Shown: one piece after another, positions 1-10,021 of the stretch | How positions within the stretch are numbered: position 1 is the stretch's first letter | Layout of the letters: each line of letters opens with the position of its first letter | From: Ornithodoros turicata | Taxonomy: Eukaryota > Arthropoda > Arachnida > Ixodida > Argasidae | Assembly (NCBI RefSeq): GCF_037126465.1 | Contig: NC_088202.1 | Span: 85,788,160 to 85,852,159, forward strand | DNA length: 64,000 bases | Reading direction: 5' to 3' | Translations under genes and position numbers: made by a program | The notes under the pieces: generated by a model | Seen by the model: the letters and a program-made list of their open reading frames with translations, nothing else | Told to the model about the DNA's origin: nothing | Databases searched by the model: none

Positions 1-483
1 GCAAGCCACTATGACCAATGCTACCAACATTCACATTCCTGTTCCTGGACACAATGACCTCATACGACTGGTTCTCATGTGCACATTTCACGACTTATTT
101 TAGCAATCTCTGGGACACCAGAACGCGACATCAGTCGCAGTTCAGAACCAACAAAACAGACAAAATGCGTGTATGGTAGTCCTTTTCTCGAACGTACTTT
201 GCCTGAGCTCAGCGATCCAGTGGTGCGCTTTCTCCAATAGATTCCATTTCTAAGAAATCATAGAAAGCTGTGATACCGTTGTGAATTAAACGTCGAGGTG
301 CCCATGTGATTATGTGTGAGAGTATTGCATGACGTACCCTTAGTGCTCGGAAGGAAAGATGTCTATAGGCCTCAGAGGTGATCTGTCTGACAGACAGACC
401 ACCTCTTAAGCTTCAAGCAGTCTACAGACAGTATCCGTAGACTGTTTCACGCAATCAAAAAATCACGGGATTTCTTTTTTAAG
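1..483. other. No gene recognised
   Basis: No coding, RNA or repeat feature is recognisable here. Short stem-forming words occur around 380-445, but they are too short to call. Confidence 0.5.
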
Positions 484-773
484 GAAACGGAACTTTCGGC
501 GGGACATTGGGAACCGAGATGGCGGGATGCAAGGCAAGCCATCCCAAATCCAAACATTTTTTAAACATTCTCCTCATTAAGAGTTGCATTGCGTCATGTG
601 CAAACATATGTGAAATGCAATTCTGCCAAAGGTCTTGTAAAAACGTAATTATAGAGACGGCCTCAGATACGACTGACAAAGAATATGTCTGCACGGCAAC
701 GTCAAATTTCGCAGCAGTCAAAATCCAGCCACTTTCCTTAAGGAGTTTGACCAAATACACATGCGATTCCGTC

Positions 774-925
774 GGAAAAAACGTGATTCAGTCCAAATCT
801 AAATCATCTGCCAAAATTGTGATTCAATCCAAATCCAAATCATCTGTCAAAAATGTCATTCAATCCAAATTCAAATCATCTGTGAAAAATGTGATTCAAT
901 CCAAATCCAAATCCTTGCCATATTT
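774..925 (+). repeat. 36-bp minisatellite, about 4 copies
   Basis: About four tandem copies of a 36-bp unit built around 'gattcaatccaaatccaaat'. In one plus-strand frame (open from 507 to 968) it reads as a 12-residue period rich in Lys, Ser, Val, Ile and Gln. Because 36 is a multiple of 3 the frame stays open through the array, so openness alone is not evidence of a gene. AT-rich 'aaatc' words continue to about 1010, ending in 'gcaacactgg', which resembles the terminus of a hAT-type DNA transposon. A matching left end was not found. Confidence 0.7.
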
Positions 926-1040
926 TCCCCGTAAATCAAATCCCACATCAAATCCAGGAGCTCTTTGATGGATTTAAATCAAATCCCCGGATTTAAATTC
1001 GCAACACTGGTCGAAACCACTACTTCCATGTGCACAATGG

Positions 1041-1138
1041 TACAAAATAGGCTCCGCCTCCCGTTTTCAACAAATCAGGGGCGAGAACGTTGTCATTCGG
1101 GATGATGGTTGGCTAGGAGCGTGCTATGTGGTGAAACT
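1041..1138 (+). mobile_element. Right half of palindromic TA-type MITE
   Basis: Matches the right half of the complete element at 6128-6376: 'gttttcaacaaatcagggg', then 'gatggttggctaggagcgtg', then a variant of the inner terminal repeat ending 'catttttaagaa'. The left half is missing. This is a decayed, half-length copy with no coding capacity. Confidence 0.7.
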
Positions 1139-1502
1139 CATTTTTAAGAATATATTTCAAAGGAGAACGTGGAACTCGAAAGGAAAATTATTGGTTGAGA
1201 AAGATACGCATTCCATTGCACTGTATTGCCAGACACAAGGAGATTTCTCCACTTGGAAGCGATCTCTTAGATAAAATTCCCAGTGCCGTAAACGCGAATA
1301 CGGTAACGTTACGGACGCACGCCACGTCGTTTAGAATAATGCCACGTCATTGAGCCTGGGCGGATACCACTAAGGAGCTACGAATAATGCCAGTTAAGCA
1401 CGTATGTACAACTTCTTGTGCGTACCCGAAGCCCGTGGCAGTTTGTCGTTCTCTTTGTCACGCTAGTTTGAGAAAACACATCTTCGTGTTGAATGTTCCA
1501 AC

Positions 1503-1597
1503 TTTTTCGAAAGAGAAAATTAAAACGAATAAGAAACAACATCACCGACATCCTGCTTCTCTTTCACTTTCTCACAAAGCAGTCAAATCACGACACA
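1503..1597 (+). repeat. Dispersed repeat R1, copy 1 (open frame)
   Basis: About 95 bp nearly identical to the reverse complement of 5717-5813. Both copies encode the same peptide stretch in the same frame relative to the repeat, containing RIRNNITDILLLFHF. Two differences between the copies are silent in that frame and one alters a residue. Copy 1 continues into a hydrophobic stretch within the open frame 1493-1693. The family is not recognised. It may be a fragment of a transposon ORF or simply a repeat that happens to be open. Confidence 0.6.
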
Positions 1598-1699
1598 CCA
1601 TCGTTTTGGTTCTCGTTCATCATTCTGGTCTTCATCTGGTTTGTGCCGTGGCTGTTGGGTTTGTGCTGTTACGTGACGTACGTTATGGAATAGCGTGCA

Positions 1700-2884
1700 T
1701 TGACATATGTTATTATGTCACGCCAAGGACCAGGATCACTCATCACCTCATCGTTTCATAGCACACACTGAACAGTGTGCCCTGAAGCAGAGATCCATAA
1801 ATTAATTACCATTTTCTCATCTATGGTCGCTTTAAGTATCTGTTGTTGTTGTTGCTGTTGCCAGTACTTCAGTATCCTTATATCAGCGGGTACGACGAAG
1901 AGAGTTTCTTCAAACAGAGAATGCACTTGAGCGCAGGAGCACCGGCCGTTTCGGCATAGCAAGCGTAAATTTGTGCGGCCGACTCTATGTGAACCGCACG
2001 CACACTAAATGTACGTTCGCTGATTAACTGCAGCGCGTACGTGCCCGAGTTCCTACGAGTACCGTGTCGCACCTCTCTTGCAGAAGCGATTTGCAGATTG
2101 CCATAACTGCCGCCACCTCCAGAAAACAACAGACAACAGATGCACATCGAGCTGAGACTGATTGTTCAAGCACGTGTACAAACTACTCCTCTTGTCCTCG
2201 CATCGACAGAAGGGTTTGGTAAATTCAGTCCTACCCGCCGGTGCACGTCATGCAACCCCGCTATCTCTTGTAATAGCAATTTGACCAAACCAGCGTTACA
2301 AGACGGTATGAGGAGTCTCCGTGGGATGCGCACGGTGTTTTGAACTTACAGGGAAGTACGCATATACTTCAACATCTCAGTATTTTTCTGTTTTTAAACC
2401 AACTACCTTCGCCACAAAATATTCTACTGGAAATCAAATCAACACTGAAACATTCTCATTGAAGTATGAAACGTGACAACTTATTCATTAATTGTGCAAA
2501 GAAGAACATTAGGACACGTGGAAGCTTCACTGTGCATTTGCAGAAGGTTCCGTGGAAGAAGGTCCGGCCGTTTCGGTGTCATGAAATGACACTCGTGAAA
2601 ACATGCACTGTATCATTACACTTGGTAAGGACGATGATGGAGGGGCCTCGCGTCTTATTATCGTGCACGGAATCTCCGTGCTAAGGATCATTCTTCGCTT
2701 TGTCTTGACACAGTAAAACCCTGAAAATCGACGTCTCTCTCTGGCTCCTTCCTCTACTCTAACAACTTTAAAGGGCTCACGTAACACTAAATCCGTCTTG
2801 GCATTCGGTGCCCGTAGGGGAGAGCGTGAAAAACGGGGCGTGAACTATGACTGGTGGGAGCATTACGGAGTAGGGTAGAGTGTC
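1700..2884. other. No gene recognised
   Basis: Only a short (GTT)n run near 1846-1858 stands out. It resembles the tails of the (TTG)n-ended LINEs elsewhere in the window but has no attached LINE sequence. No other feature is recognisable. Confidence 0.5.
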
Positions 2885-2886
2885 CA

Positions 2887-3898
2887 GGGATCGGAACCGT
2901 TATTTTTTTACGGTTCGGTTCGGGTTCAGCTCCGCAGACGCGAAAAATATCGGTTCGAACCGGTTCAAGAAAGTGAATTTTGAGCATGGGTTAAAAGCAA
3001 GCATATTCTTACGATTCTCAACCCAAATGTACTTTGGTTGTTGTTGTTGTTACCGACACAGCAGTGGTTCACGGTAACATTGCGTGTTACAGAATTCAGA
3101 TCTGCGTTTCAGGTACAACGTTACACTCTCTATGTTCACTCATCGTATAGACCCTTTTAGATCATGGTCAGGGACGTCCCATTATTTTTACAGCCCAAGA
3201 TAATATTTACAGAATAAGAGAATTATGACAAACGTTTTAGAGCACTATTCTTCACGGCAATTAATGTTCGTCAGTGGTAGCTAACAGTCATCGACCTCAC
3301 AAGAACAAGAAACAAAAGCAACTTCGGAATCGAAAATGTGCCACCTAACATTACATGGCGTGCACGCTCAGTGTTGGCTCAAGCCTGTTAGACCAAACAG
3401 TGCCTTTTTGAACACGCAGTAAAACGCTATTTTTTTTATCCTTTGGGAGCAACAAATTTGACTTGCCATAGCACGATCTGCAACAGAATTGTGCTTAGAA
3501 TATCATTTCAACTTACATCTGTTGTCCGAAGCACCCGATGAACGATCGGGGTTACTTCAGCTGGCGAATCTCAAGACTATGCAAATGAATGAACGCAATA
3601 GCTGCGAGGAGGGAATACCTTGCGCACTTGGGTTGGAGTTTTTTTGTTAAGTTTCGGTTTCGGATTTGTTTGGCAAAGCGTTTGAATCCGCCATGTAAAT
3701 CGTACTTCCGATCTCTCACAACGCACATTACGTCTTAACCGTTTCGCGAACCGGTAACCGTCTATTTTTTTTTAAACCCAGTTCCGGTTTGGTTCAATGC
3801 GATAAAAAATATTTTGGTTCGGTTCAGTTCCGGTTCAGCGGAAAATACGCGTTTTTAGCGGTTTTCAGTTCGGGTTCAGTTTCGATTCCGATCCCTCG
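2887..3898. mobile_element. hAT-like non-autonomous element (candidate)
   Basis: The ends are inverted: 'cagggatcggaaccg' on the left and 'cgattccgatccct' on the right. Both are followed inward by dense subterminal copies of 'ggttcggttc'/'ccggttc' words on opposite strands. This is the usual look of hAT terminal and subterminal repeats. The interior of about 1 kb has no transposase. The flanks share only 'gtgtc', and no clean 8-bp duplication was found, so the class is inferred from the ends alone. Confidence 0.5.
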
Positions 3899-4175
3899 TG
3901 TCGTAGAGGAAAACGGGATGAGGTTTGCCTGTCAAAGGAGCATTACAAATGTTACAAATAGTTGTCTGCTCGCGTTCTCCGGCTCACTGACTTCATGTAC
4001 CTGCCATTTTCTTCTAAATTCCACACCCCAAGAATATCTGGTGAAGCCCTGTGAGGTTCGATTGGGCTTATCTGCTGACGACGTTTTCAGAAACCGATAG
4101 GTTTTATTGCTACTTCACTGTACATGTCGCGATATCCCTTCACACTCTCAAAACAGATGTTTGTTGTGGTGGTGG

Positions 4176-4275
4176 TGGAACTCCTTGCCGTGGGGGGGGG
4201 TCGAGGTAGCTTGCCGTTGTGGGCATGCACTCAAGTGGGCATCGTCACGACTATAGCCAAAAAAAAAGAGGGTGG
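4176..4275 (-). mobile_element. LINE 3'-tail fragment (gamma family)
   Basis: Reading the minus strand, this matches the LINE 3' region at 13964-14030: 'gtcgtgacgatgcccactt', then a C-rich segment. The plus strand shows 'gggcatcgtcacgactatag' followed by poly-A. It is a short 5'-truncated relic and carries no open frame. Confidence 0.6.
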
Positions 4276-4284
4276 TGGTGGTGG

Positions 4285-4503
4285 TGGTTCACCCTATAGC
4301 ACGCTGAAGGCCAACCGTTGCAGAGAATGATACCTATACCTGTCCTGTGGAAAGCGTGGGACGAACGCCTTTTGGGCACAATTATCATAACTGCATAAGT
4401 GTCACAAAAAGGCGCTTTTAACAAATCATGGGAGAGGACGATGTCATTCGAGATTATGGCTGGCTAGGACCGTGTTGTGCAGTGAAGTTCTGTTTGAAGA
4501 GTG
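4285..4503. mobile_element. Palindromic TA-type MITE, degenerate
   Basis: Left arm with 'tagcacgctgaaggccaac' and right arm with 'tggctggctaggaccgtg' flank a centre containing 'gcataagtgtcac'. This is the architecture of the element at 6128-6376. Both terminal segments are diverged, so flanking target bases cannot be assigned. Confidence 0.65.
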
Positions 4504-5536
4504 CACAAGACTGCGTGTTTCTCAAGAAAGGGTATACGAAGAATGCGCCTCATTCCTCGCGTTATTCTTCTCTATAAGCCTTTGCGGAACCCAAATCTAC
4601 CGCTGGGAAAGTGAGCCCAGGGATACGGGAAGACTGGGGCACACTGATGATCCTTCTTCTTTAAGTGAGTTACTTGTGGACTTTTGGTCGTGTAAGAATG
4701 TGCCACATAATGACATTGGTTATAAATTATCTGCCGCGATTTTCCCACATTACTTGGCGTGGATATAAAGTAAACTAGAAAATGTGTGACATCTTTTCTC
4801 ATCAACTATTCAGAGACGTGAGCATACCTAAGGAACTGTAGTTGTACAAGCCCATCAGTGTTACATTGGTGGGTGTCCTTACAGCGAAGCTATAAACAAT
4901 GAGTTCATAACAAGGGTGGCAAGTCGCACAGCTTCAACCTCATCGAGAGAGTGATATAACACTTCATTAAGCAACATTTCGCTTTAGTTCAGCGAAGGAA
5001 CTACGCACCCCTCCGAAAGCAAAAGTTTACTGCAATCCATAACTTCACTGTGTCGTTAATGAAAAACAAAACTCAGACTTCAGTGAACAGAGAAACAGGA
5101 CGCTTTTGAAGAGATTCAACACGTTATCCAGCCCACATACGCTTCAAACACTTCTCTACTCAGAGCGCGAGAGCAAAGCGAACCACTCACCTTAGCGATG
5201 TGAAGCCTATAATCCCGCGGCGATCTTCTACTTCTGGTCAAAGTTGTTCCCGAGTCGGGCTCTTTATAAGGCGCGCGCAGGGTGCGAAGGCGCACACGCG
5301 GCTCTATACCCCGGGAAATGCGCTGCGTGCGCGTGCCAAGCCACGGTCCAATAGCAGGCGAGCACCATCGATTGCTCATGACGCCGAGTTAACAGTGGGA
5401 CTTTTGCTGCTCCACAGATGAGCAAATGAGAAGCACGGACGATGTAACATACAATTGCCTCCCCCGCTATAGGAACCATTGACGACAGCAGCTAGATTGC
5501 TTTTTGGCTAACTTATTTGGCAATGCTGCTTGGCTG
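4504..5536. other. No gene recognised; GC-rich segment 5190-5420
   Basis: No protein family is recognisable. Between about 5190 and 5420 the sequence becomes rich in CpG and GC, with 'ctttataagg' at about 5260. A promoter or CpG-island remnant is possible, but nothing downstream looks like a gene. Confidence 0.3.
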
Positions 5537-5716
5537 TCAAAGACAGTGATAAGACACTCGGGCTGGTGGTATGGGCAGTTGCTCTTGCATTTGACCTGGA
5601 TGACTGCTTCGCATTGGACTTGTGATGTTTGAGCAGCAATGTCTTTCACTATGGTGGTATGCGGTGATGGTCCTTTTCCGGCGTGTCTGTATGACCTGTT
5701 TGTCGGTGAACGACGT

Positions 5717-5813
5717 TGTGTCACGATTTGATTGCTTTGTGAGAAAGTGAAAGAGAAGCAGGATGTCGGTGATGTTGTTTCTTATTCTTTTTAATTTTCT
5801 CTTTCGAAAAAAC
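5717..5813 (-). repeat. Dispersed repeat R1, copy 2 (open frame)
   Basis: The inverted counterpart of 1503-1597, lying in an open minus-strand frame from 5821 to 5537. On the minus strand it is preceded by a short 'gttgttgtt' run. The two copies diverge abruptly after the shared ~95 bp, giving defined repeat edges. Confidence 0.6.
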
Positions 5814-6059
5814 AACAACAAAGAAACGGTCCATGCCTGTCAAAGCACGTTTATCACCCCTTCCCCTGCGCACCGCAAAATGATTGTCATGATAGAGTCT
5901 AAGCGGAGCCTTCCGGGCCCCTGTACCCCCATAGCTGGTATATTGAAGTATGCTCTGCTGGTCATGAATTGCGAGGTCGTTTCAATATTTAATTTTAAAA
6001 TTTCTAATATTTTTTTTCCTTCTGTGGAAGGCGTCCATGTACAAACTAAAAACGGAGGG

Positions 6060-6455
6060 GGGTGGGGGGTAATGGCAGGATAGGCTCACCGTTGTTGGCC
6101 ACATAGAAGTGGGCGTCGTCACGACTACACTCTTAAAAATGAACTTCACCGCATAGCACGCTCCTAGCCAACCATTATCTCGAATGATATCATTATCTAC
6201 CCTGATTTGTTGAAAACAGGGGGGCGTACGCCTTTGCTGTGACAATTATGAACAGCATAAGTGTCACAGAAATGGCGTACGCCCCCGTTTTCAACAAATC
6301 AGGGCAGATAACGATATCATTCGAGATAATGGTTGGCTAGGAGCGTGCTATGCGGTGAAGTTCATTTTTAAGAGTGTACAGCCAAAAAAAAAGGAAAGAA
6401 AAAGAACGCAAAGCAAAAAAAGCACAAAGGAAGGACGGACGGATAGAGGAGGTTG
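6060..6455 (-). mobile_element. LINE 3'-tail fragment split by a MITE
   Basis: 6060-6127 and 6377-6455 together match the uninterrupted LINE 3' region at 13964-14103, on the minus strand. The match covers the 'gtcgtgacgacgcccactt' motif, the adjoining poly-A/G tract and 'ggatagaggaggttga'. The MITE at 6128-6376 sits exactly between the two halves. This gives an empty-site comparison inside the same window. Confidence 0.8.
6128..6376. mobile_element. Palindromic MITE, complete, TA target duplication
   Basis: A 249-bp element whose arms are inverted copies. It begins CACTCTTAAAAATGAAC, ends with the reverse complement, and is flanked by TA on both sides. The arms extend inward through 'agcacgctcctagccaacc' to 'ggcgtacgcc', leaving a short central loop with 'gcataagtgtcac'. 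TA flanks and the lack of an ORF suggest a non-autonomous element mobilised by a Tc1/mariner-type transposase. That class assignment is inferred from family knowledge, since no transposase is present. Confidence 0.85.
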
Positions 6456-6600
6456 ACTAAAAACGGAACTTCACCACATAGCACACTGTGCGCCAACCAT
6501 TGCCATGAATGATAGGGTTATCCCTTCTGATTCGAAGAGAGAGAGGGGCGTACGCCTTTTTGTGTCAGTTTGGATGTATAATTGACACAACAAGGCGTGC

Positions 6601-6641
<41 letters not shown>

Positions 6642-6722
6642 GCATCAAAAGCGATAACCCTATCGTTTGTGGAAATGGTTGGCGCACAGCGTGCTATGCT
6701 GTGAGGTTCTGTTTTTAGAGTG
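6456..6722. mobile_element. Palindromic MITE with (CT)n in one arm
   Basis: Related to 6128-6376 but closer to the 52795 copy, sharing 'gcgccaaccattgcca' and 'gataaccctatc'. The right end is AGAGTG followed by TA. The left end has lost its first bases and begins 'ctaaaaacgg', directly joined to the LINE tail motif ending at 6455. A (CT)n run at 6605-6639 has expanded in the right arm next to the 'ctctc' words of the element. Confidence 0.75.
6605..6639. repeat. (CT)n microsatellite
   Basis: A pure dinucleotide run of about 35 bases inside the MITE right arm. Confidence 0.95.
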
Positions 6723-6774
6723 TAATTTCACCCAATTCCTTCAGCATGACATCAGTGAATACAATTGTCACACA

Positions 6775-6882
6775 CACAAAAAAAAAAGGCGTACGCCTCC
6801 TGTTTTCAACAAATCAGGGGAAAGAACGATGTCATTCGAGATGCTGATAGGTTAGGAGGTGGAGTTACTGCCATTCTGTTTC
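6775..6882 (+). mobile_element. Right half of palindromic MITE, truncated
   Basis: Contains 'ggcgtacgcctcctgttttc', 'acaaatcagggg' and 'gatgtcattcgagat', as in the other right arms. It then decays before the terminal repeat. It has no left arm. Confidence 0.65.
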
Positions 6883-7608
6883 ATGCATTAAGTTTGTCGT
6901 GTGGCTACAGTATTATGTGACTCTCTCGTTTACTTATGGCCCGAAATACTTTATAGCAATCTTTTTGCGTGTTTTTGATATTGTGTTGGTAGGGTACACT
7001 CTGATTTTGATTTTATACTGCTACCAGGGGGAGATGCTGATGCATTCATCGCAGGCACTGGAACACATAGAACAGGGGCCCAAAATTCAAACCGAGTGTA
7101 CGAGTCGCATTGATATTAGACCACATCGTGGAGGGCCGCACAGAACAGAAATGACCATAATTAGGATAAAATACCTCAAAGTACAATGAAATAAAAATGT
7201 ACAAGAAGAACAGGAGCGGTGATTTTATTGTGCACGCAGCCAGACGGTGTGTGTACAATCCATTACTGAAAACTCCCACCTGACACACCAAGAGAAATGA
7301 AGGAGCTGCCTTTCGAAATGGGGTGTTGTATTGAAAACATGAAAAACGATTTGAGAAAAATAAGTGGCTCTTCACAAACGATTATAACAATATTCAGGGG
7401 CACTCAAGTTATCTCCCATTTACATGTTCCAGCGTTGCCTTTGCTTACAGTTTTCAATTTGGGAAAAATCAATAGAAAAATCGGAGAGAAACGGCAAACT
7501 GATTTCATTGACACTGGATGGTTTCGGGTTTGATACTCTAATATGACCCCTAAAATTAAAATGCACTGACCCTTGGACGTAACTGTACGGTCTACATTTC
7601 GTTTGTTT
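6883..7608. other. No gene recognised
   Basis: AT-rich sequence with short open frames on both strands. None shows a recognisable motif. Confidence 0.5.
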
Positions 7609-7609
7609 G

Positions 7610-7690
7610 TTTGTTTGTAAGAAAAAAAAAACGAGGAGAAATTGAACTCGTCTCCGGACTTGTTCTGCTACTCCTAACAAAAATTATCAC
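7610..7690 (-). mobile_element. LINE 3'-tail fragment (beta family)
   Basis: The minus strand reads 'ggagtagcagaac', then 'gttcaatttctcc', then a T-rich tract. The same order occurs at 9843-9935 downstream of the LINE ORF at 10022-10984. This is therefore an isolated copy of that family's 3' untranslated end. Confidence 0.6.
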
Positions 7691-7715
7691 CCCACCCCAC
7701 CCCCAAAAACTTCTT

Positions 7716-7735
7716 CTACATACATACATACATAC
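7716..7735. repeat. (CATA)n microsatellite
   Basis: A short tetranucleotide run, 'acatacatacatacatacat'. Confidence 0.9.
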
Positions 7736-8337
7736 ATTTTCTTCTGCTCTACCTCACTTTGTTCCTTTCTAACTCCGGGCGGCTGACATTCGGAGGAGTT
7801 GCTGCTTCTATAAGCTTGTAAAGTTAGTGTGAGGATTAAGTAGAGATGTAAAGAAAAAAACACAAATATTGGAGAAAAAAGTTTTTGTATTGTTTTTATC
7901 AGTCGCTCAAAGGTTGAAAAAAACCTCAAAAATTCAAAATGGCGTATTTTGTGGGCCAGCTCGTTGTGAGGCACCTCAGTTTTGGATTCACATTCAGTCT
8001 ACAAAGTATACCGTACTTCGATGAGCACCGCCGATTCATCGCTTTTGCTTTAATCGCAATGTTCATGGCATTTTTGTAAAACAGTTTGTCCGCTGTCGGT
8101 CGAACGCTGGGTGCATTTCTCGTCGTGCGAATCGCGAACCCCAGGAAAAGGGGTAAATAACAACACGGAGACAATCTCTGCCAAAGTGACACGGCACCGT
8201 CTGGGGCTCAACTGCACTTCGCACCATCGCCGTCTTGATTGTTTTGAACATGGGATCCGTACGTTTTGCATCATAACTGCACTGCGATGCTCAATCCCTT
8301 TGAAATCTACTGGGATTGAATGTCATTCAGAGCCCTA

Positions 8338-8855
8338 CACTCTAAGAAAAAAAGGAGTACTTTTACTCCTTTTGGGGACTAAATGCCTTGCCACAAAAAT
8401 AGTCCCTTTCGGGAGTAAATGAATGTCACAGAGTGTAAACTGCATTTCCCGCGCAGTTGTAAGAGTCCCAAGTACATAATTCGTGTACATGCATGAAAAT
8501 ACTTTGAAGCAAACCGTCAACCGTGATATGTCGCGTGATACAAAATCTTGCGCCATACATAGGGCACAATTTGCGGAGAAAGATGCGCTAACTGTTTCTT
8601 ACTCTGTGTGGCTGGAAAATTGCTACGTTGTCCGAGTTATACAGCCTTATGCCGCTCAAATTGACCAAGGGCACATATTTACGTAGACTGTTGCATTCAG
8701 GAGACCATGCCCGAAGTTCAGTGACGATTCGCAGTCCTGGGGAGTAAATGTCGGGACTAAATGTCGGGTTAGGAGACTAATATGGGGAGTAATTGCAGAC
8801 TAGGGGAGTAGAAGCTGCAATTACTCCCCGTTTTACTCCTTTTTTTCTTAGAGTG
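8338..8855. mobile_element. 518-bp TA-flanked non-autonomous element
   Basis: Perfect terminal inverted repeats of 22 bp starting CACTCTAAGAAAAAAAGGAG and flanked by TA at 8336-8337 and 8856-8857. The interior holds several 'gggagtaaatg'-type words in both orientations near the ends and no transposase. The first bases CACTCT match those of the palindromic MITE at 6128, so both may be mobilised by the same transposase. That last point is inference. Confidence 0.85.
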
Positions 8856-8857
8856 TA

Positions 8858-9327
8858 TATGTAGACAACACAATGTTCCGGTAGCATGCACAGCGTAATC
8901 GTATAGGAGCACGGCAGGCTGGCACGGGTGGACTTTTATCCGGTAACACCCTGTGTATGCATGTCATTAAACAAGTAACACGCAGCAGTAACAATATCTA
9001 CATTATTTTCTCTTTTCAATTTTCAAAAAAAAGAAAACACGAAAACGCTGGTTTCTTGCGAGGTTCAATATTTTAGGAAATTTTACATCTCTAGGATTAA
9101 GGTGAGCTCAACGTAACCCCCACATTAGCTACAGTGTTAGTTTTCTAACGTGCACGCGAAAATTAGGTTGTTATGACCGTAACTGGTAACCGCTACTTCT
9201 TGTTGAGGTTCATGAACCACGAGAAGTGCTCACATACTTATATGTCCCCTGACATGGGCAGGAGCAGCACCTATGCCAGACAAGGGTACAAACAATGCCT
9301 CAAAATATGGTTGCACACCTTTTTTTT
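8858..9327. other. No gene recognised
   Basis: No recognisable motif or repeat. Confidence 0.5.
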
Positions 9328-9550
9328 TCTCTCTCTCTTCTTTTTATAAAGGGCAGCTGTCCTCCCTTTCGTGGACTGGTACTCGGTCCGCAGAATACCT
9401 GATTGCAGGCCAAGTGCGGCCCGCGGCGAGACCCCTGACGTAACTTCCAAGGCAAATGTCACAGTGCCCTATGAAGTCGGCCCAGGACGAACGATCTCCT
9501 ATTCATCCCCCGAGCAGCATGTCGCCAAATCAGCAAGGCAAACTGCTCTG
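9328..9550 (+). repeat. Retroelement 3'-region fragment
   Basis: A pyrimidine tract (9328-9346) precedes a segment containing 'gtcggcccaggacgaacg'. That core recurs in the SINE at about 20085 as 'gttggcccaggacgcac'. It is likely a piece of a LINE or SINE body. Too little is shared to define family or borders. Confidence 0.4.
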
Positions 9551-9842
9551 TAAATAACAGCACTTCCACTAGCATCGCTGCATTACCTGTTGCTTATGGC
9601 CGCGTGCATTAATATGGACACATGACATAACGTGGTAAACTACTGCTAACGCAAACTTCTATATCCAGAAAGACCTTGTAGAGGGGTTATTTTGATATTG
9701 GAGGGGCTATTTAAAGGGTTATTTTGACTTATGGAACTGTAACATCAACTCAGTTTACTCAGAGAGGAAGTGATGTTGCACACAAATAAGAGAAGAACAT
9801 ACAAGCTTTGGAGTTGGAGTTGGACGGACTAAAAATAATACG

Positions 9843-10021
9843 GAGAGGTTGAACTTGTCACCTGACAAGTTCTGCTACTCCGAGAAAACAAAACAAAAAG
9901 CAAGAAAAAAAAGAAAAAAAAAGAGAGAGATGACTAGGCTAGGCTGTACGGCGCAGTGTTCACGGGCACATGACCGTCAGAGGATCGCCACACAGGAACC
10001 AGGGCGTCACGTACAGATGAA
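9843..10021 (-). mobile_element. 3' UTR of the LINE at 10022-11050
   Basis: Downstream of the LINE stop codon the minus strand runs through a long T-rich tract into 'ggagtagcagaacttgtc'. The same tail is found alone at 7610-7690. No poly-A tail is seen. The end of the element is placed near 9843 from the shared motif. Confidence 0.55.

Noticed and set aside
507..968. A Lys/Ser-rich repetitive protein
   Set aside because: The periodicity comes from a 36-bp DNA minisatellite. The unit being a multiple of 3 keeps any frame open, and no flanking coding sense is seen.
5190..5420. A CpG-island promoter of a host gene
   Set aside because: GC-rich and with a TATA-like word, but no recognisable downstream exon on either strand.
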